Positions 13,065 to 15,388 of a stretch of DNA of 15,388 nucleotides are shown one piece after another (position 1 is the first letter of the stretch; every line of letters begins with the position of its first letter). The DNA comes from Verrucomicrobiales bacterium (GTDB taxonomy: Bacteria > Verrucomicrobiota > Verrucomicrobiia > Limisphaerales > RI-55), in contig DNDP01000204.1 of assembly GCA_003484235.1 (NCBI GenBank), positions 9,023-24,410 on the forward strand. Reading direction: 5' to 3'. The notes under the pieces were generated by a model. It was not told the DNA's origin, searched no databases, and saw only the letters and a program-made list of their open reading frames with translations. Made by a program: the position numbers and the translations under genes.

Positions 13065-15308
13065 ATGAAACCCAAGATCGCCCTCCTTTTCCAAACCGGT
13101 GCCGGCATCGGCCTCGTGGCACTCGTGCTCGCGCTGAATCCTCTCCGGGCCGCTTCCGACGCGCAGAAGCCCGCCAAGCCGGTTGATGGCGCCTCCGCCG
13201 GGGTTTCTGCTGCTCCACCTCCGGCACCCGAAGCTCCGCCCGAGGCGGAACCGCCGGCCATTCCCGCCCTGGTGCCGCCACCGATCGAAATGTCGGCCGG
13301 CATGGAAGAGGTCTTCAAGCTGGCGCGATCCGGCGTCTCCGAAGAGGTGCTCAATGCGTTCATAGAGAAATCAGGAAGAGCCTATCAACCCACCGCCGAG
13401 GAGATCATCTACTTGAAGGATCTGGGTGTGCCACCAAACACCATTGCCACGCTGATCCGCACCGGCAACCGGGAAAGCGCTCTGGCGAGCCAGGTGGAGG
13501 CAGGCGAGTTTGCCGGGGTCGAAGCAGAAGTGAAGCAGTCCCTATCTTCCACCAGAGTCGAGGCGAAGGATGGCACCACGATCAACGTGACCACGGAGAA
13601 CCACTTCGCAGCGGCCCCGCAACCGCTGAACGCCACGCCGGCGGCTGAGACCCCGTCCCAGGCGCAGGCGGAAGCGCAGCTGGACATCAACTATTTCAGG
13701 ACCTCGCTCTCACCCTACGGTTCGTGGGTTTACGTCGAGGGGATTGGCGACTGCTGGCGGCCGACGGTTGCGGTGGTGAATTCGGACTGGCGTCCCTACT
13801 ACGACGGAGGTCGCTGGATTTACACGAACAGCGGTTGGTATTGGCTCTCCGATTATTCGTGGGGCTGGGGCCCCTTCCACTACGGTCGCTGGCATCGGCA
13901 CGCCAACTGGGGCTGGGTCTGGATGCCCGGTTACACGTGGGGCCCCGCCTGGGTTGAATGGCGGACCACGTCCACCTACTGTGGCTGGGCTCCGCTTCCG
14001 CCCTACTATGGTGCCGGTTTCAGCGTCTCCCACTGGGGCGGATCGTTTGGGTTCAGCATTTCGTGGGGCCACTACAACTGGATTCCCTACCGCTATTGCA
14101 ACGGTTACTACCCCCGCCGTTACTCGGTGCACCACCACCACAGCCGGGAAGTGTATCAGAACTCCACGGTGGTGCGGCCAACCATCATCGGAAACAACAA
14201 CACGGTCATCATCACCGGTCCCGACTCCACCGTCGTTGCCCAGAATTCGGGACGCACCGAAATCAAGCGCGTGACGCTGCGAGACAGTTCCGTCGGCACC
14301 CGCGCCCCGGTGAGCGGGCCCCGCGACTACATTGAGAACGGTGGCTCGACGTTGGCGACGTTCCGGCCTCCCACGCGCGGTGGCGGCGGCGACGCCGCTG
14401 CCAGCGGTCTGGCAGTCCGCACCGAATCGCCGCGCTCAACCTCCGGCGCGCAGTCGGCCGGCACGCCGACGGTTGCGAGCACCTCGCCCACCGCTGGAAA
14501 TGCGGTCATCGGTCAGGACGGCAGCATTTATCTCCGCGGCAATGGACGCGACAGCGGCGAAGCAACGAGTGGACGCACCGAATCCAGCCGGCCAACTGCC
14601 AGCTCTGAAGCCAGCGGCAACAGCGGCAACCCACGGCTCGCCGGTCAGCACACCACCATCAATCCGAACCCGACCTATCGTCGGCCCGCAGCGAAACCGA
14701 CCCAGATTCTCCGCGATCCGGGCACCTTGACGATCACCCGGCAGCCCAGCATCAGTCCGCCCGTGGTCAGCGGCGGCATTCGGACGGAGGCGCCACGTTC
14801 GGTTCCCTCGGTGACCGAGGCGCCAGGTGCGTCGTTTGGCCGGCCAACCGCCCCCCGGCAGACCATTCGTCCGAGCGTCCAAAGCGAATCGCTTCCCAAG
14901 GTGGCGGATGCGCCTACCTACACGCCGCCGCGCCGGTTTGAAATTTCTCCGCCCTCGACGAGCAGCCGGACCGAGTCGTTCCGGAGCAGCCCGCAGATCA
15001 TTCGTCGTTCCGAGTCCGCGCCGCGCTTTACACCTTCGGAGCGGTCTCCACGCATCAATTCCGCCCCTTCGTCGCCGGTGATCGCTCCGCCTTCGCGGCC
15101 GTCATTCTCCACGCCCAGCCCGGCCCCGAATGTTTCCGCGCCTCCGGCCCGGAGCTTCGCCCCGGCGCCGGCCCGCTCGGCAGAACCTTCGCGGGGTGTT
15201 TCGAGTCCGCCGGCATCAGCCCCTTCGCGGGCGCCGGTGGCGCCACCACCCTCGAGCGGTCGCAGCAGCGGCGGCGGCGGCCGGGGTCCCACCCGCCAGC
15301 AGAATTGA
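13065..15308 (+). CDS. DUF6600-type Trp/Tyr-rich exported protein with long disordered tail
   Basis: This is a 747-residue protein. Residues 1-30 are a signal peptide or N-terminal anchor (LVALVLALNPLRAA). Residues 37-75 are Pro/Ala-rich. Residues about 78-135 form a small helical module (VFKLARSGVSEEVLNAFI, then IIYLKDLGVPPNTIATLI). Residues about 208-345 are the DUF6600 core, with YFRTSLSPYGSWVYVEGIG followed by repeated W-x-x-x-G-x-W units such as GWVWMPGYTWGPAWVEW. Such regions often look cell-surface or wall associated; the function is unknown. Residues about 345-405 carry an Asn/Thr/Val stretch (IIGNNNTVIITGPDSTVV), and 410-747 are a low-complexity tail of Pro, Ser, Arg, Thr and Gly. 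Five RTE-x-x-R motifs occur from residue 397. The start is chosen for the AGGA site and signal peptide. A second exported gene begins 17 bases downstream. Confidence 0.88.
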   Translation: MKPKIALLFQTGAGIGLVALVLALNPLRAASDAQKPAKPVDGASAGVSAAPPPAPEAPPEAEPPAIPALVPPPIEMSAGMEEVFKLARSGVSEEVLNAFIEKSGRAYQPTAEEIIYLKDLGVPPNTIATLIRTGNRESALASQVEAGEFAGVEAEVKQSLSSTRVEAKDGTTINVTTENHFAAAPQPLNATPAAETPSQAQAEAQLDINYFRTSLSPYGSWVYVEGIGDCWRPTVAVVNSDWRPYYDGGRWIYTNSGWYWLSDYSWGWGPFHYGRWHRHANWGWVWMPGYTWGPAWVEWRTTSTYCGWAPLPPYYGAGFSVSHWGGSFGFSISWGHYNWIPYRYCNGYYPRRYSVHHHHSREVYQNSTVVRPTIIGNNNTVIITGPDSTVVAQNSGRTEIKRVTLRDSSVGTRAPVSGPRDYIENGGSTLATFRPPTRGGGGDAAASGLAVRTESPRSTSGAQSAGTPTVASTSPTAGNAVIGQDGSIYLRGNGRDSGEATSGRTESSRPTASSEASGNSGNPRLAGQHTTINPNPTYRRPAAKPTQILRDPGTLTITRQPSISPPVVSGGIRTEAPRSVPSVTEAPGASFGRPTAPRQTIRPSVQSESLPKVADAPTYTPPRRFEISPPSTSSRTESFRSSPQIIRRSESAPRFTPSERSPRINSAPSSPVIAPPSRPSFSTPSPAPNVSAPPARSFAPAPARSAEPSRGVSSPPASAPSRAPVAPPPSSGRSSGGGGRGPTRQQN

Positions 15309-15325
15309 TCCAGGGGAAAGAATTC

Positions 15326-15388
15326 ATGAATTGCCGACTGCACGTGTTGGGTCCGGTGGTGCTTTGCGCCCTGCTTCTGCCCGCAGGA
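15326..15388 (+). CDS. N-terminus of an exported protein (partial, runs off the right edge)
   Basis: Only 21 codons are visible. The ATG at 15326 follows a very good ribosome site (AGGGGA at 15312-15317, 8 bases before the start) and lies 17 bases after the DUF6600 stop. The visible residues, MNCRLHVLGPVVLCALLLPA then G, have a basic residue followed by a hydrophobic core, as in a signal peptide. It is probably cotranscribed with the DUF6600 gene. The family cannot be told. Confidence 0.6.
   Translation, partial: MNCRLHVLGPVVLCALLLPAG

Overview
The window looks like a chromosomal segment of a high-GC Gram-negative bacterium of the Verrucomicrobiota, probably near the Limisphaerales/Pedosphaera group. 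The reasons are family-level. It carries an SGNH hydrolase fused to a DUF1080 (3-keto-disaccharide hydrolase) domain. It also carries a very large glucose-dehydrogenase-like propeller fused to cytochrome c modules and ending in the 'Pirellula/Verrucomicrobium type' heme-binding domain. A tryptophan-rich DUF6600 protein and a two-fold thioredoxin protein point the same way. Most genes have signal peptides or lipoboxes, so this is largely an envelope and periplasm locus. I see no mobile element, tRNA, rRNA, CRISPR array or phage gene.

Layout. Positions 1-5227 are all on the minus strand. In transcription order (right to left) they are a NYN-LOTUS RNA-binding/nuclease protein, a membrane fatty acid desaturase 16 bases downstream, a secreted SGNH hydrolase-DUF1080 fusion, a 436-base gap with repeat-like sequence, a DoxX-like membrane protein, and an arylsulfotransferase-like propeller that runs off the left edge. 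Positions 5364-7120 are plus strand: an exported RraA/aldolase-like protein and a ComB-type 2-phosphosulfolactate phosphatase. Positions 7134-12849 are minus strand again. In transcription order they are a coiled-coil lipoprotein followed by a hairpin terminator, the 939-residue propeller-cytochrome protein, a YceI lipoprotein, and a double-thioredoxin-fold protein that converges on comB. Divergent from the coiled-coil lipoprotein, a 747-residue DUF6600 protein runs rightward, and a second exported protein begins just before the right edge.

How the genes might work together. The envelope redox theme (three-heme dehydrogenase, YceI, thioredoxin-like protein) and the sugar/ester degradation theme (SGNH-DUF1080, sugar-dehydrogenase-like propeller) fit an aerobic polysaccharide-degrading lifestyle, but no single pathway is encoded here. 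Probable transcription units are NYN to desaturase, DoxX to arylsulfotransferase-like, YceI to thioredoxin, and DUF6600 to the right-edge gene. I found no clear new multi-gene system. The most unusual items are the repeat-like gap at 1348-1783, the spaced RTE-x-x-R motifs in the DUF6600 tail, the exported RraA-like protein with an altered active-site loop and a hairpin abutting its start, and the hairpin with a Shine-Dalgarno-like loop before the YceI gene.
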